Source of the DNA: Phylloscopus collybita
Taxonomy: Eukaryota > Chordata > Aves > Passeriformes > Phylloscopidae
Direction: 5' to 3'
Length of the DNA stretch: 64,000 nt
NCBI GenBank assembly: GCA_027886175.1
Contig: JAJNNQ010000003.1
Coordinates: 22,919,501-22,983,500, forward strand
Part shown: positions 46,451 through 61,251 of the stretch, piece after piece
How the letters are laid out: every line of letters begins with the position of its first letter
Numbering within the stretch: the stretch's first letter is position 1
Notes under the pieces: generated by a model
What the model saw: only the letters and a program-made list of their open reading frames with translations
Databases searched by the model: none
Told to the model about the DNA's origin: nothing
Position numbers and translations under genes: made by a program

Positions 46451-49400
46451 GAGGGTCCCAGTCTTGGCTTCAGGCTTTGCCTAAACCTCCCAAGGGCAGG
46501 TCTCTGGGGAGCCCTGGGACTTGCTGAGCCCCTGCAGGGGAAAGGACAGGACTTCAGCCCATGAGAACCAGGGAGCTCCTCTCCTCAGTCCCACTTGGAG
46601 CTCAGGTGGATGGGCTGGCCTGCAGGTCCCTCTGCACGACTGCCCTTGCTTAGGGGGGCAGGGAAATGTGTGAACACCAGCTTTTTGATTGCAGTGAAGG
46701 GCATTTAACCTCAGTAAGTGTAGCTGGAGGGATCCACATGGGATTTGGAGATGGGATGTGAATTTTTGACTGGCAGTTCAGACCTGTGGAGTATGTTATC
46801 AAAGTAAGAGGCTGAATGTTGTAAACTTTAAAAAAAATAATTTCAGTAATATTAAGAATTTTTTTTTTTTAAATTATGAGTATAATCAATGCAAATCCCA
46901 TGCTCATTTTACGGCATATTTGTAGTTTGATTGTTTAAAATGTTTTTATTTCCATTTTAATGCCCTGGGGACTTTGCAAACTGTGATCTAGTCTAAAAAT
47001 ATGTGAGATTCCTTCTGAGAATACTTGCTGTGCCAAAGTTTTGGGGTTTTTTGTTTATTTGTTTGTTTTACTTGTTTGTTTTTGGTTTGCTTTTTTTTTC
47101 TTTTAAAATAATGAGTAATGTTCAAATTAGATAATTCCAGCATTTAAGAAACAGTGAGGGGAAAAAAGAGAGGAGAAAAGGGCATGGCAGGGAACCTCTA
47201 ATTGTGGGGTTTTTTTCTTTAGAAGTCTTCTGAAGTGTCTTTAAAAACACCTGTTTGTGTTCATTACCAACATGTTTCCTGAGAATTCAGTTGTGAATTA
47301 GATCTCAGGAGACTGGTTTCCTTGACCCTTTTCTGCAGCTTCTCATAGCCTCAAACAAATCCTGTTTCATTCATGCTCATATTCCTTGCCTGTGGAAAGA
47401 ATCATTGTAGATTTCTGCAAATCTATACCTGATTTGTCTTTTTTTTTAAACAGTAAACTTTCGAGAGGAGGACTTTCTGACACTTAATGCCATTTTCAAA
47501 TTCTGCCTTGAATGAAGTTTTGGAAATGGGTGACAAGACTGATTTCCAGGTCAAAGTGATGCTGCTCAAAGCAGAACAAACATGCAAGTGAAGGGGTGGG
47601 AAGTCTCTCTTGGTTAATAATGTAAAGGTGATGCTTAATATCAACCAGGTTACTAGTTTTCTTTAAAACAAAAAAGCAATTGCAGCTCCACCAAAGCCTT
47701 AGGCCTAATCTCTTGCATTTGACCCAAATACTTGTCATCCTTGGGACCTGATTGTAAAGTTTCTTTTTCATCCTCCAGCCCTTCCAGTGTGCCTTTTGTG
47801 ACAGTGTTTCGTGTTATCTGTGAAGAAGGTGCTTTAAATCCGTAGGAACAGAGATTGAGTGGAAACAGTGCACTCAGACAGTTTAACGTTTTAATGTTGC
47901 TCACCTTCTAATGAAGATGTGTTGCTAATAAAGCGTAAATTTGCATAGCAAATTGAGGCAGATTTCTACCACTGTTCAGTGTCAGCTTGGAAGGAAATGG
48001 AGATAAGTTCTGGAGATAAGCTGATGATATGTTTGCTCAAAGGATTTGGGCATACCATGGGATGTTGGTATGTTTTGGGAACAAATCTTTTGCTTTAGAA
48101 ATGCCCTGTTGGAAGAGGAGAGTGTGAGCAGAACAGTAATGCTCAGTTCAGTAAGCAATGAGGAGTTTTAAATGCATAGCTCCAGCTTAATTTCAGGTGG
48201 AACAAGGAAGATCAGTGAATCACTGTAATGTGTTAATAAAGTTTTTTCTGCAGTTTTGTATTGTAAGTCATAAACGACAGGAATCAAATGTGGGTTTATT
48301 TAAAATATATAAACAAACATTTTGCAAAAAAATTAGCTTGTGAAAATGAACAGAACATTTTATCTGCTGTATTTCTGGATCATTCTTCTTTAAGCAGTGT
48401 GCACCTCAATCCCTGGAATGCATGAAGGACAGATGTAGAGAATTTTCATTGTCAGGGAACTGAGTTATGTTGTAACAGAGTAACAGTGTGTTAGGCCTCG
48501 GTAAACCAGCTGTGATAAATCTAAAACTGAAATCAATTAAACATGAACCTTCCTAGATCTTTATTTGCTGCTTTTGTCTGTTATATTTGGTACTGTCCAC
48601 TTGAGATGGAGTTAATAAAAAGCCAAAGTGCTGCAAGAGTGTGACTGTTCTTTGGTTATGTAGCACCTCATGAAGCACGGCAGGATGCTTGTGAGGCAGC
48701 CTGTTCTGAGGACTTGATATTCTGAAGAAAAGAACTGAAAGATTTGGGTTGCTTACCTGACTGTCAATTTTTCAGGCTTTTCAGCCAAGGTTGCAACTGC
48801 ATGCCAAACCTTGCAGAAGGTTTAATTTGAGGTATAGCAACAGTTCAACAGAACTGTGTCTGTCCAAAGCAGAACTGAAGGTGATAAAATTAAATGAATA
48901 GCTATGTTGTTTCCAGGGTAATCAAATTCAGTAATTAGGAGTTCGGCAATCTCTGGTCTTTTACATAGCCCCTCAGTGTTCTAATTAATTCAGTTTTCAG
49001 TTTGGCAGGTTGTGGATTATGCTTAGATTATCACGCTGATGTGTGCCAGCTGGGCTTCATTGCACCTGAAGGCTTTAATTTGGAGATTATCTGGAACCTT
49101 GATTCCCGTGCTGGTGACGTCTGTTATCTCTGGTCTTCAGAAAGTGCTTCTTTGCTGGTCCATTTGCACTGAGGAGCACAGCAGGCAGCCATCCACAGTG
49201 CTTGTGGAGGTTCTGCTAATGGCTTAGGATCAGCACCTACCCTCCAATTACAGTTTACTAATCTGGAAACTAACAGCTGCTGAGGTCTCTGTGGTTTTGT
49301 AGAAATGTGATATATTTTCTGTATCTAAATGAAGAACTGTGGAATGGTTTTGATTGGGAGTTAGAAGAGCTACAGGGACAATGGTGCTGTCTGCCTGATT

Positions 49401-50340
49401 AGCTGAGTCTGAACCTTTAAAGTAGCTGGCTTTAGAAGTCAGTCAGACTGGGAATTGAGCAGGGATATGTTTTTAGGGCAGTCTGTGAGCAGAGAAAGAA
49501 GAGATCTTTCTAAAAATTAAACTCAGCTGGTTACTGTTTATACATCCATATCCTTGATCTAATATGAAGTTGTTGCCTCCCTTCTGTTCAGTGGAATTAA
49601 GATTAAAGGCTTGTTTGAGTTTTAAATAGCTGCATGGGTAAATGCAGGTTTCTAAGGTATAGACCAAAAGCCTTTAAAAAGACCCTTTCAAAAACCAGGT
49701 TTTAGAAACCCTTTTCAAAGTACTGCTATTTCTATAAACTTCCCTTCACACAATATGATGTCAAACAGTTCAGCATGTATGATACCACCCTGGAGGATTT
49801 GGGCACTGGGGCACCGGTTGTGGTGGTGCTCTTAGTTGTATCTGTTCCAAACTCAAACTTTACCTCTATTTTTCACCACTGTAAAGAAAATTAAGATTAC
49901 TGGCTGTTGCCATGAATTTGATTCTGATCTGTGCAACTTGCTGGAGGCTGGGAAGAAACATTCCAAGTTATGTGGCATTATTGACAACAAATACATTCAT
50001 GGAGAAGTCTTAAACATGTGAGGAGAACCACACCAAGAAACTGTGTGGCTTTGAGCCACTGCCTGACCCTGTGTCTGATACAGCCAAGCTGCTGCTGCTG
50101 CTGTTTGTAATGTCATCCATGGAATTACTTTGCAACTGGCAGATTTTGGGTTCTGGCTCCAGCTGGGATGTCTTGCACACCGTGACACGTGAGCTTCAGC
50201 ATCTCTGCTGATACAGTACTGGATAAATTTCCTCTGTGATGTGCTCTCCCCATTGCCCACATTACTGGTAATGGCAGCTTAATGAAGAAGTCCCATGGCA
50301 AACACAGCACTGAATTTAATTCGAACTTGGGAAGAATCTG

Positions 50341-50343
<3 letters not shown>
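46451..50343. other. Unassigned sequence
   Basis: 46.45-46.68 kb is relatively GC-rich. From 46.8 kb the sequence is AT-rich with a GTTT-rich simple tract at about 47040-47100. No gene or named repeat recognised. Confidence 0.4.

Positions 50344-50374
<31 letters not shown>
50344..50374. repeat. (TA)n dinucleotide microsatellite
   Basis: Uninterrupted alternating TA over about 31 bp. Likely polymorphic in length and prone to extrude as a cruciform. Confidence 0.97.
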
Positions 50375-50378
<4 letters not shown>

Positions 50379-53300
50379 CCTTAGATAGGTTCCTTGAAGC
50401 TTGCCCCAAACTTTCAGATGACAAAATGTTCTAGGGACAGCACTTTCATGCAACTGATGCAAACATAAGAATGCAAACAGCCTTTGGGGAGCACACTGCT
50501 CACACCTAAAGACCATTCCAGTTCCAGGAGTTTGTTTCAAAGGGGATTTGTGCATTCACCACAAGCTCTGGATTACAGTGTTTATCTTGCAAGTTTCAGT
50601 CAATGGGCTCTCTGCCCAAAACCTCTAAAATACTTTTCCAAACCACAAAACCAACAAGACTCCTTCTGAATCAGTTCTCAGACTCAAATTTCATTACTTA
50701 TTTACTCTGAGCCTTTTCAATTAGTCTGGCAGTATCTCTAGAAAGTTACCGAAGTGGGGTACCAAACCACTAAACAAAGAAAAAATAATCCTCCCTGTCA
50801 GGGATTATTTGTTGCACAAAATGTCCAGAAAGTACCTCTGAAGCTGCTTCAGTGCAGTGACTTCCCCTGCTCAAAACCTGAGTGATGTTCACAGAACACA
50901 GTGATACTCATGTGGACCTGTGAGAAACCTCCCAGCAGCAGTGGTGATAGAGAGGTTGCCAGTTCTATTTATGGCTTTCCTTGTAGGTAGCTCTCCGACA
51001 GCTTTTCTCACAACATGCTTCCAAAAATTATAGTGCTGTACATGATTTGTCTTCCTAATCCATATTCTTTGGAGCTATTGAAATAACAGGATTTTTTGTT
51101 GTTCTTATTTAGCTATGAAACTGGTGGATAATCCTTTCTAGTTAATCCAAAACATTGAGACATTAAAGAAATATTTTAATTTAAAACATTTCCTTTAATT
51201 TTTAAGGTATAAACAGCTTTGGGAAAAGTATCCAAAATGTTTCATTGAGAATAGTTAAAAAAAAAAAAGAACCAGCTTTTGAACTGTGTTTGTCCTTAAG
51301 CTCTTTATGTTCAGTCCAAATATACAAATAATTTAGATATGAAATTATGGATTTTTAAAGCAAATGTAATAAGGAAAAAATCTTGGCAAGGTCTACTCAT
51401 CTCATTTTCCTTTGAGCATAGCAGAGAAAATTTGGATTAAAAGAGAGTTAAACTTATTTTGTTCATTTCAGTGCAGCCTGTGCTTCCTGACCTTCTCAGG
51501 CTGTGCATAGAAACGTCTTCTACAGCTTCAGATGGAGTTTTGGGAGAGCCTTGCAGGGTGTGATCCGTGCTACCTATGTGTGGCTAGAAAGAGCAACCTC
51601 TTAAAAAATTCAAGACAGTTTCTGGTACAGATCAGTTCTCACGTTCAGCATGTGAGGCTAAGGACCAAGCCCAGCTCCTCCTCAGGGGCTGCTGAAGTTT
51701 CTCTGTCCTTATGGAAATCATGCAGCTTCGTGCTGATGCCTTTTCCCCTGGTCTTTGAATTATGGGCCAAACATGGTTAAGGGACAAAAGAGTTTTTACC
51801 TCAGTATTTAATAAGGATTCTTATGTGCAACAATTTGTCAAGGTGGGATACGACAAAATGTGCACATATGGAATATCGTGTACTCATAATAACTTTATAG
51901 ACTTTGCAAATTAGCGTATTTGGAAAAAATTTTCCAATGAGAGGCTTAAATAAATGGTGTTAATTTTCTCCTTATTTTAAAGTATTTCTCCTCAGATGGT
52001 CTTAATCTCAGTTTACAGATTATGTTCTAGAGAGAACCTTGGTGTCTCAAGGTAGCATGAGGCTTTTGGGCCTCCAGCTGGGAGGCCTTCAGGATGTTTG
52101 GTCTTCTGGTCTAGCAGAATACCAGGACTATGCTAAGATATTAGGCTTAAATTATTATAAGCATTCATGCTATTGAGAATATTGAGAATGCATGAAGAAA
52201 AAAGAAAAGGCAAAAATCCATCATGGCATTGGTGCCAGCTTGGGGTTCATCTCCTGAGAGAGGAGCCTTTGGCAACTGGAGCCAAAAACAGCTCTGAAAT
52301 CTGAGAGCATCCTTTCAACCTGTGACAGAGCAATATGTGGCACCCATGGCACCTCATGTGGGGCAGATGTTCCACCAGCACCACACTGAGACTGTGGGAA
52401 AACCTCTGTAAATAAGTGTCCTGCTGTACCTCTCATACCTCTGCGCTGCAGGGAGTCAGCAGGGAAAGACTTTTGACTTCATCTCTTCTGCTCCTCTATG
52501 TGACTTAGAATCTGACAAGTGTTTGAGCCTTTTTTGAAGAGGTGGGAGATGGGACAAGGGTGATTTCAGCTGCAGGAATGTCTCATTGAAGGGGCTTTTT
52601 TTTTATGAAATGGGTAATTGCTTTTTATCAAGATATATTTGTGAGGCAGAGGAAGGGACAAGTAGCTTCCTGATCTGGATAAATTCATGCAGCTTGAAAG
52701 TGTTGTAATGCACACCTGAATGATATCCTCTGTGACAGGATCTCCAGAACTCTGCAGCACTGCAAAAGCATTGCTTGCCATGTGATTTCTACAGGGAGGA
52801 GTTCCAACAGTTTTACTTATTTAAGGAAGGTGTGGATTGGAAAACATCAGCTCTCTGTGCAATTTGCCATTTTGTTTTTATTGATTCCCCCAGAGTGGCC
52901 CCCTGAGTTGTATTTCCGTGGCATCATGGAATTTACTGGATAGCCTAAGGGACATGGGACAACATGTGTAACTTGTATTTAAGGGGAACACTGTTTGGTG
53001 CCCACCTCTAAAGATGCTGCTGGCATCATCCTGTTGAGGACATGAATGTTTCTGCAATGACAATATGGGGAGAGAAGTTCAGCAGCATTAAACTCTGCTG
53101 TGAAGTCCCGTGGAGCATCTTTGGGATGTCAGATCATGTGTCATTAGTGTAAAACAGTGAAGTATTTAGAATACAATTGTGAATGTCTGCCTGATATTTA
53201 ATAAGGCCAGAAGGGTGAGGGCTTTGTCTGGTTCATTTCTTAACACAAACGTTTAGCATTTTCTGTGTCTGCAGTTCAAAGCGTGATTAGCTTCACAGAG

Positions 53301-56300
53301 AAGAATTTAATTTCCTTTATATAATGCCATTGTTTCAAACTTTAAAGGCTTGATTCTTTCACGTAGACAGATCTTGGAAGCTTTTTCTTCAGTTCTTAAG
53401 ATTCCCACTCCAAATGCCTCTGGTCTTTAGTTCAGTTTCTTCGGAAGCTGAATCTCTTGAGGAAAGCTCTTTCTGCTTTAAAGACGTCAGGTTCCAGGCA
53501 TCTGAACTCCTCAAAACCAAATTTGTTTTCTCATTCAAAGCACCTCTTTGCAGCTAAGACCCTTTGTTTTTAAAGGGATATTGCCAATTAAAATTGGCCA
53601 CTGAGGGTAGATATATCAACTTCAGACCTCTAAATTCTCATGGAAGTGTTTTTTAAGAAAACAAATATTCTCTTTGCAGTATTTAGAACCTGAATATTTT
53701 AGCATCAAAAAACTTATGGTGAAGTCGATAAACAGAAAGCCCTTTTTTTCCCTATCCTTCTCAAGCCCCCCTAAGTTCTGAGGTGCCAGCAAGTGGCTGT
53801 ACAAAAAAATGTTTGTTTAAATTAGCTTTTGCTTAGTTTTTAATTTTCAGTCCAAAAACCAAATGAGCCATTAAAGGAAACTACACTAATGAGATGCACT
53901 ACAAACCAAAATATGCTGAGAGCAAAAAGAAGGCTTTTAATTTGTTTAGCCCAAATCTCAAACATCTGGCTGCGATGGACGCTGTCACTAAGTACATTAA
54001 GAATATCAGAAATAGACTTTTGCAATCAGTGCCTCCTCTGTTTGCCTTTCTCTGTTTGCTCATTCATTTTCTTGGCACACAGTGGTGCGGGAAAATACTT
54101 TAAAGGGCAAAGACTCTGAGCTGGAGGCTGAACTTTGGTTTGGATGCAGACCATTGGGCCTGGTTGCCAACTCCTTGTTCAGTCAGCTTGCACCCCAGCT
54201 GGAACACACACACATTCTCTCTTTCTGTAAACACTGAGTAGCCCAGTGCTGCCCAGGGGTCAGGGATGGGGAGAAGCATCTCTTAGAGCAACAGTCTCAA
54301 GAAGGCAGGGAGATGGAGACTTCAAGCAGCAGTAAATCAGAGCAGTTTTGTTGTTCCTCTGTGCTCAGGGGCCTGGTGGGATCCCTGGGGCTGGTATTCC
54401 TAGGGCTAGGGTGTGTGGTCTGAGCTTCTGAAGCAAGATCTTGGGGGCATGGCTGGACTTGTATGGATAAATTCTGCTCTGGGTCACAGGACAGCTTCTT
54501 CTTGGGAATGTCTGGGTTGTGGTGGCTCACTGACAGCATCAGTGGGGACGGCACCTGGGAGCACTTGGCAAAGTGTACCAGCACAACCACGGCCACCCAG
54601 GCGTATCCATCTGGTCAGGACAATTTCCCTCCCAAAAGCAAATGTCTCTTCATGCACATTTAGATTGGTCCCAGAGGAGAAATGTAGCACTTTACCTGCC
54701 CTGCCATGCAATGTGGTGCCTCATTATGCTTCTGTTTGCATGGCTAACACGATACCCAGTTTTAGAATTGTCCAAGCCACAGAAATAGGTTCTCTGACCA
54801 CAAATCCTTGTAAGCAGGCTAAAATGGGGTCTAAGAGAGCCTGGTATCATTTGTTGTCTGTAAAACTCTTCCTGATTGCCTTCACTGAAGTTTTGTCCAG
54901 ACAAAGTGAACTGTGAGCTCTGACCTGCTCCATTCAAAGCAGTGGGATCCACCCAGATTGTTTGCAGGAGCTGTTTGCTGGGCGGTTCCCTGCTCAGGAA
55001 AGCTGTGCACAGCTGCAGTCTGTTGAAAGAGGGCTGCAGTAACAATTTCTTCTGTGCAGTCCCCCTTGGTTGTGGGTTTCCTTGTGGAGCACTGTAATTT
55101 TTATCTTCCTGCTGCAGCAGCCTCTCTCCTCTGTCTGGAGTAGTGATTGCTGCTGCTGAGGCTCACTGCCCAGTGGGAAGGTCTCCATCCCTGGCAGGTG
55201 ACCAGTCCATGTGCAGAGCTGGATTTGGGGTTGTCAAATATCCTGACTTTACCAGGTTCCTCTTTTGTGTCTATTTTTTTTTTTCCTAAAATAGAGTAAA
55301 TCTATGTGGAACAGGACTAGTGCTCTGTCTTGCAGATATACGGGTTTTGTTTTGCTGAACTTTAATTTTTAGAGAATGCTAGAAAATGTAGGCAAGTGTG
55401 TTTTATAAGTATTTTTAAAACCAAGTAGTTGTCCCAATTCACAACTTCTGCTCTGTGGATCTTTCATACTTCATTGTCCTTTGGGCATTTTCTTGCTGTG
55501 ACACATCCTTCTGCTTTGCATGCTCCTGAAATCAAATCTGTGTCATCCTTTGCTAAATAGAGCAAATGTCAATCCACCATTTTTCTTTTCTAAGTTACTC
55601 TCTTCTATTACTTAGGGTAAAAATAGATCTGCATGGAGAAACTTGTGTTTTTAACAGATAAAACTTAATGATGGGAGAGACAAGAATCACTAGCACCACC
55701 TATTCATTGAGAAACACCATGTGTGTGTGTCTCTGCAGAATTAGGGCACAAGCCTCAATAGCTTAAACTATGAGAATTGCTCCTTTTACAGTTTCCTCTA
55801 ATTTAGGGCACTCTGCCAAGTGGAGTATCCCATCGTTGCTGACTCATGTCTAAATTCCAAGTCACAAATTCCCAGCTTCTCCAATCTTTGCTTCCAGCAG
55901 AATTATCAGGAAACAGAGATTCCAAACTGCTTTCTGGTCCTTTCTATTTGAGAAAAAAAAAAATTGTCAGATTTAAGAGAGGTGACTGAGAGGTTGACTT
56001 TGATTTCTGTCTGGAAATGCTGATGGCAAGACCTCTGCTCTAAGAGCAGTGGGGGGCTCTGCCAAGCCTTTTTCATTGGGGGATCTAACCCATGGTTCTT
56101 AGGAGGTTCACAGGGGGCATAATCAGATTGTCTAGTCTGATCCACTTGGTGTCAGAGGTCACTGAATTTCATGCAGGTTGTTCTGTAATGAGTCTGATCT
56201 GACATTCTCAAGCATTGACAACATCCAAGAGGTCACAACACTGGCAGTGGAGCCAAGATCACGAAAATCTTTCCTCTTGAGTGGTTTTAGCTTCTGCATT

Positions 56301-57930
56301 GTCTTAATTCGTGTCTAAAATTTGACCCCAGTTCCATTGCACTATTTAAGTGTGCGACTCCATCAATTCCAATAGTTGCCACCCTTCTAAATATGTCTTG
56401 ACACCTGGGTCCTTGTGTGTACAGCTGGATTTTCATTCTATAGAGTAACAATTGCATGGGTCTGTTTGGCAACTGCAGAGCATGTTGATGAAGTGGACTG
56501 TAAAATGAATCCAAAGTGGCAAATGGTAATCTGAAGTGAAATGCAAGCAGCCTCTTTCTTATTCCAAGTGTACTTTCCTACCAAATTGTTTGGAAATGTC
56601 TCCAGCACTTAGGCATTTGGGATGAAATGTTTCATTTGTTTCTAATTCTACAGCAAATTCTCTACCTGTGCAGGGAAATTAATCTGAAGCATATTTTCAA
56701 TACGAGGAGGGAAGAGAGGAGAAAAACCTATAGTCAGTAATGTTAGAGCTGGGTCTGATGGAGGACAGAATTTTGGAGCTGAATTTGTTCTGTGAAAAGG
56801 GAACTTGGCAGTTCTGAGCAGTTTTGCTTTAAAGAGGCATAGTGCCACATAACAGGAAGGTATCAGACCTCTCTGAGGTACAGAAGGGGGAGAGAATCTC
56901 AACTCTGTTCCTGAATTTTGGGTCTAACTAATCAAAGTAAATGGGATTACTGGGAAATTACTGCCTTAGAAACTCTCAGAAATTGAAAAAGTAACCAACA
57001 TCACTGGGTCATGAGTTACAGTATCTAAGTGCAGTCTAGGGATATTTTGTTTTATGAAAGAAGGGAGTATTGCAAAGTAGATGGGGAAAGTCTTAATACT
57101 TTGAAGAATGATCCTGCACTGGCCAAGGAGGATCATCCCCATGAATAAAAGGCTGCTTCCCAAAGATATTTCTACTTGGATCCATCAGATTCGTCTGGAA
57201 CTGAGATGCTTTTGGTCTTCTAAACTCAATTAACTTAATGGTCTTGCACGAGTACAATTAGATGAGAGCCCAAAAACGAATGGTTGAGATGGGATGGACT
57301 AAGGTAATTTTTATCTAAGATCAATGGCATGTGCCTGAATATCCTCTTCATTTGGTTGTTTTAACTTGTCACATGTAGCTTCATTTGATGCCCCCCTCCT
57401 CTTGCACCGAGAGAGACGGTGAGCAATCGATTCCTTTGTGGGATCAATTAGAGCTTTTAATGGATAAATACATTCTGCTTCCCTGTTGGCAACCACAGTG
57501 TGACCTTAGTTAAAGCTGCCCCTTTGTCACCCTGCCACTGGCCACCTCAGAACACTTCCATTCTCACTTGGATTTGGACCTTGGGTTCAGAGTGCTCTGA
57601 AACAGCTGAGGTGGCATGTGGTTTGTGTAAGCAAGTGATAGATATTTTGATAGAGGTGCTGGGTGTTTTCTTTTTAAATCTGATATGCCTGGAGATGTCA
57701 GTCTGCTGGGTCAAAGCTTGCTGGCCCTTGGAGAGATCTGCAAAGGAATAAAAATCTGTTTATAAGAGGCAGTGTCTTTTTTATTGGATTATTTATTGTT
57801 GCCAAGGAAAAGAAAGCCCATTGCAGTGCATATGAGAAGCTGTGGATCAGTCCAGCACGCGCTCTTGCAGCCTGAGCTGTGCTTTGGAGCAGTGAAAGCT
57901 AAAAACCATCAGAGGAGAGGTGCATGCTGC
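50375..57930. other. Unassigned sequence
   Basis: About 7.6 kb with no recognisable gene or repeat. The longest frame, 167 codons on the plus strand at 54413-54916, overlaps open frames in other phases and has no recognisable domain. Confidence 0.4.
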
Positions 57931-57979
57931 AGAGCTTGGAATCTGAGTCTCAGAGCTTGGAATCTGAGTCTCGGAGCTT
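57931..57979. repeat. 21-bp tandem duplication, about 2.3 units
   Basis: AGAGCTTGGAATCTGAGTCTC is repeated exactly once more, followed by a diverged third start (GGAGCTTTT). One codon-compatible frame runs through it, but there is no other sign of coding. Confidence 0.9.
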
Positions 57980-60900
57980 TTGTGATCTCTCTGCACTACA
58001 AGTTGCCAGAAAACAAGCTTTTCATCAGGCAACAAGGCTAAGAATAGCAAACCCCATGCTCAGACTCCGCAAATAGAAGACCAAACTTGTGAAACTGAAA
58101 CATATGGCAGAGGGCGAGCTGAAGTGCTGCAGGCTTGGCTTGCAGTTTGCAAATGGGAGAGGGATTTTTGCCAGCTGCATGTGCAAAAATGTGAAACCAA
58201 AGAACCCATAGGTAACTGAGTTCAGAGGAATGTAGAAAGCTTGGTTACTTCACCCTGCACAGGGTGAACAGTGAACAGTCTGGAATTATATCAGGTTACC
58301 TGGGTTAGTTTATATTGTACCATATTGCTCTTAGAGTTGGAGCAACAGTCAGTTCTGTAATATTTATCTTTTTGAGTTTTATGTCTCTGAACCTATTTGA
58401 AGTAGTGAGAATCATCAAGATATCTTGAGGCTTCAAAATTAATGGGAAGGTACTGTGGTGAGCATGATCCTTGCCAAATAGGAAATTAGAGAGGCAAAAG
58501 CATTCTTCTTGCATGAAGAAGACTTGAATTTCCTATTCAAAAAAGCTTGAGATGAGGTTATTACCCTGATGTGTGGTTAAGTGGGCTAAAATACATGTAT
58601 TTGTAAAGGGAATAACAAATTCCCTTTTATATTTATTAAGGAAATACGAGATACCTGAGCTTAACCAGGAAGGACAGTCCAAGTCCCTAGAATTTGTTTC
58701 CATCCAAATATAGAGAAAATTTATTTGTTCTTTTGGACTTTGTTAGTGCTGGATCTCAATCAATCTTCTATATGTTTATGTAGAATTTCATTGGGCACAA
58801 CTGGAATGTGATGCATGGCCAGCTGTAAAAAATACAAGACTTCAAGGACCTCTAATCCTTAACTGGAAGGAGAGAGTTTGATATGTCATATGCACTATTC
58901 TGCTGAGTTTTGGTGTATTGACAGGAGTGGGACAGAGTGCAGAAATAATCCAGTACATCTTTGCAGGAAGACTGAAAGGACAAGGCTGATTCAGTGCATG
59001 GTTCAGGTTTTGCCTCTGGAGTGAAAGAATCAGAGGAAAGTTGCAGTAATGAATTTATATGTTATTCTCAAAGTGTGGTGCTGGGAGAGGTGGGGAGCTG
59101 CTTTCTTATCTGCTGGGACTTTCCTGAACTGAAAGATATTTCCTCTGCTGCGAAATCAATGTGAGAGCTATTTCAAGGATATATCCCACAGATCCCATTA
59201 TTCAGCAGACCTGAAATTCACATCCCAGTTCAGACACTGAAAATAGAAAGTTGAGCATACAAGTGCCACAAAATGCTTCCGCATTCTGGTAAGGACACCC
59301 TGTATGAACAGGTTGGCACTGCCTGGTAGGCAGGTGGTGATAACTTGTCACACTTAACCTGCTGTAAAGAGTTGAGAAGTAGCTGAAGGTAACCTTGTAA
59401 AGAATGGAAGGGGTGTGTGTGTGTGTTTGTGCTGTGGTAGATCACTGCAGGCTTCGGATCACCATGACACAGGCTCCTAACTAAAGACATAACATATCAG
59501 GAGGAAAAAAAAGAGGAGACTGTCCAATTTAATGGGTGATGTGTTGAGTTGCACAGGGAAGATAATCTGTCTGCAGCCCTGGATCTGCAGCCAGAGCTGC
59601 CAAGCACAGGCCTGTGGTACCACCTTCCTATTCTGTGCTGCACAGAGAGAGACTCCACATCACAAAACACAGCTCATCTTTCCCACACCTGTCGGGCCTC
59701 CCTGTAGTTTTGCAGACAGTTTATGGGTTTTTATAGATGCAAACACAAAGAGAAAATAGCTAGCAATGCTGAAGAGCTGCCTTGCTGTCCAATGCATTTT
59801 ACTGTAAAGTGAGTGGGGTTTGATTTTTTTTCAATTTTTACTGATTTACCCAGGGGCACACCTTCCCAGCCACAGGACTGCTGTTTCCCCTGAGTCTGCA
59901 CTCACTACTGGCAAATAACCTGAAATGTTACAAAGGCTGGCAAAAATCATTTGAAAACAGTGCTTTTTACAAAAATAGAACTTTGATTCTCCTCTGCTAA
60001 GTACCTTGAAGCTTCATCAGCAGTGCTGCATTCAGCTAATTCATATTAACATGAATTGCAGTTAGGCTGAGACTTCTTTTACAAACAATTTTAAAAGAAT
60101 CAGTCAATTATTAGGTCTTAAAAATTTTGACATAATACGAGTTTCTGGCAGCTCTAAAGTGGAGAATCTACCTATTTGTTTAAGTATAAACAAAAAAAGC
60201 AATTTGGAAAAGTCCTGTGGTCTGTCTTGTGTGAGCTCAGACAAGTTGATTCAAAGCAGAGGTCTAGGATTAGCTGTGCACAGAAGGCAAAAAGGCCAGA
60301 TCTTTCAGTATTTCTTGTGTTCCCCATCAGTAAAAGGATGAAAGTCTCTACAGATGAAGAAAATAATGTTTCTACCTATGGAATGAGCTCATCCTTTCCC
60401 CTGCCCTGCAGCGAAAATACCTTAACCTAAGTATAATGAATTCATGTGCAGTTGAGTATTTTTAATGAGTCTTAACTGCCCCAGCTCTTTTTGCACTGAA
60501 ACATTGTGGACATCTCTTGGAGTGAAAACTGATCACACATTTTGCTGTGAAGAACTGAGATGCTCAAGTTACCAGGCACACTAAGCTGCTTTATGTGCGG
60601 TTTATTTATTTTGAATAAATTTGAATTTGATTCTGCTGCTCTTCATATATTCCCATTGTAGTGTCTATGTTCAGAATGGTTACTTGAATCTATAGTTGCA
60701 TAAGTGGTGTAGGAAGGGATGCCTTCAAAATGCATAGCTGCTAAGTTATGCAGATTTACTTCTAGTAGATGATATCTGTGTCATCTAACTGTAGTGGATC
60801 TGATTATTTCTTGAGCTGCCATAAGTTAACTCTCTGCACTCTAGCCCTGTTTAATCACATTCAGATGTTAATCTGATGCACCTGTTGCAATTTAAGAATT

Positions 60901-61160
60901 TTTGTTCATTTATCCAAATATGGTAATGGTTCTCATTTTGGGTTGTCAGGTAAGAGTTGTTCAGGCTCTGGCCACTAGAGTATGCACTCTACTGCACAGG
61001 CTGGCATTTCAGCCTTGTCTTTTCCCTCTGTAAAACAGGTGGGAGATGCCAAATATATGCACGTGCACCTAAGTCTCCTATTGGTTCCAACAGCAGTTCA
61101 TTATTCCTCATTTGAAATTATGGTTTGTGATGATCAGGGTAGATCTTCCTGAAGTAGTTT
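57980..61160. other. Unassigned AT-rich sequence
   Basis: Nothing recognised except a short (GT)n run near 59410-59425. Confidence 0.4.
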
Positions 61161-61251
61161 AAATAAAAAAATAAAAATAAAAATAATAAAAAAAAAAAAA
61201 TAAAAAAAAAAAAAAATAAAAATAAAAATAAAAAAAAAATAATAAAAAAAA
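61161..61251. repeat. A-rich simple repeat, (A4-14 T)n
   Basis: About 90 bp consisting only of A and T, with A-runs of 3 to 14 separated by single T. It could be the decayed poly(A) tail of a retroposed sequence, but no source or TSD is visible. Confidence 0.95.

Noticed and set aside
54413..54916. 167-codon plus-strand open frame, one of the longest in the window
   Set aside because: Overlaps several open frames on both strands, has no recognisable domain, and its initial Met has no supporting context.
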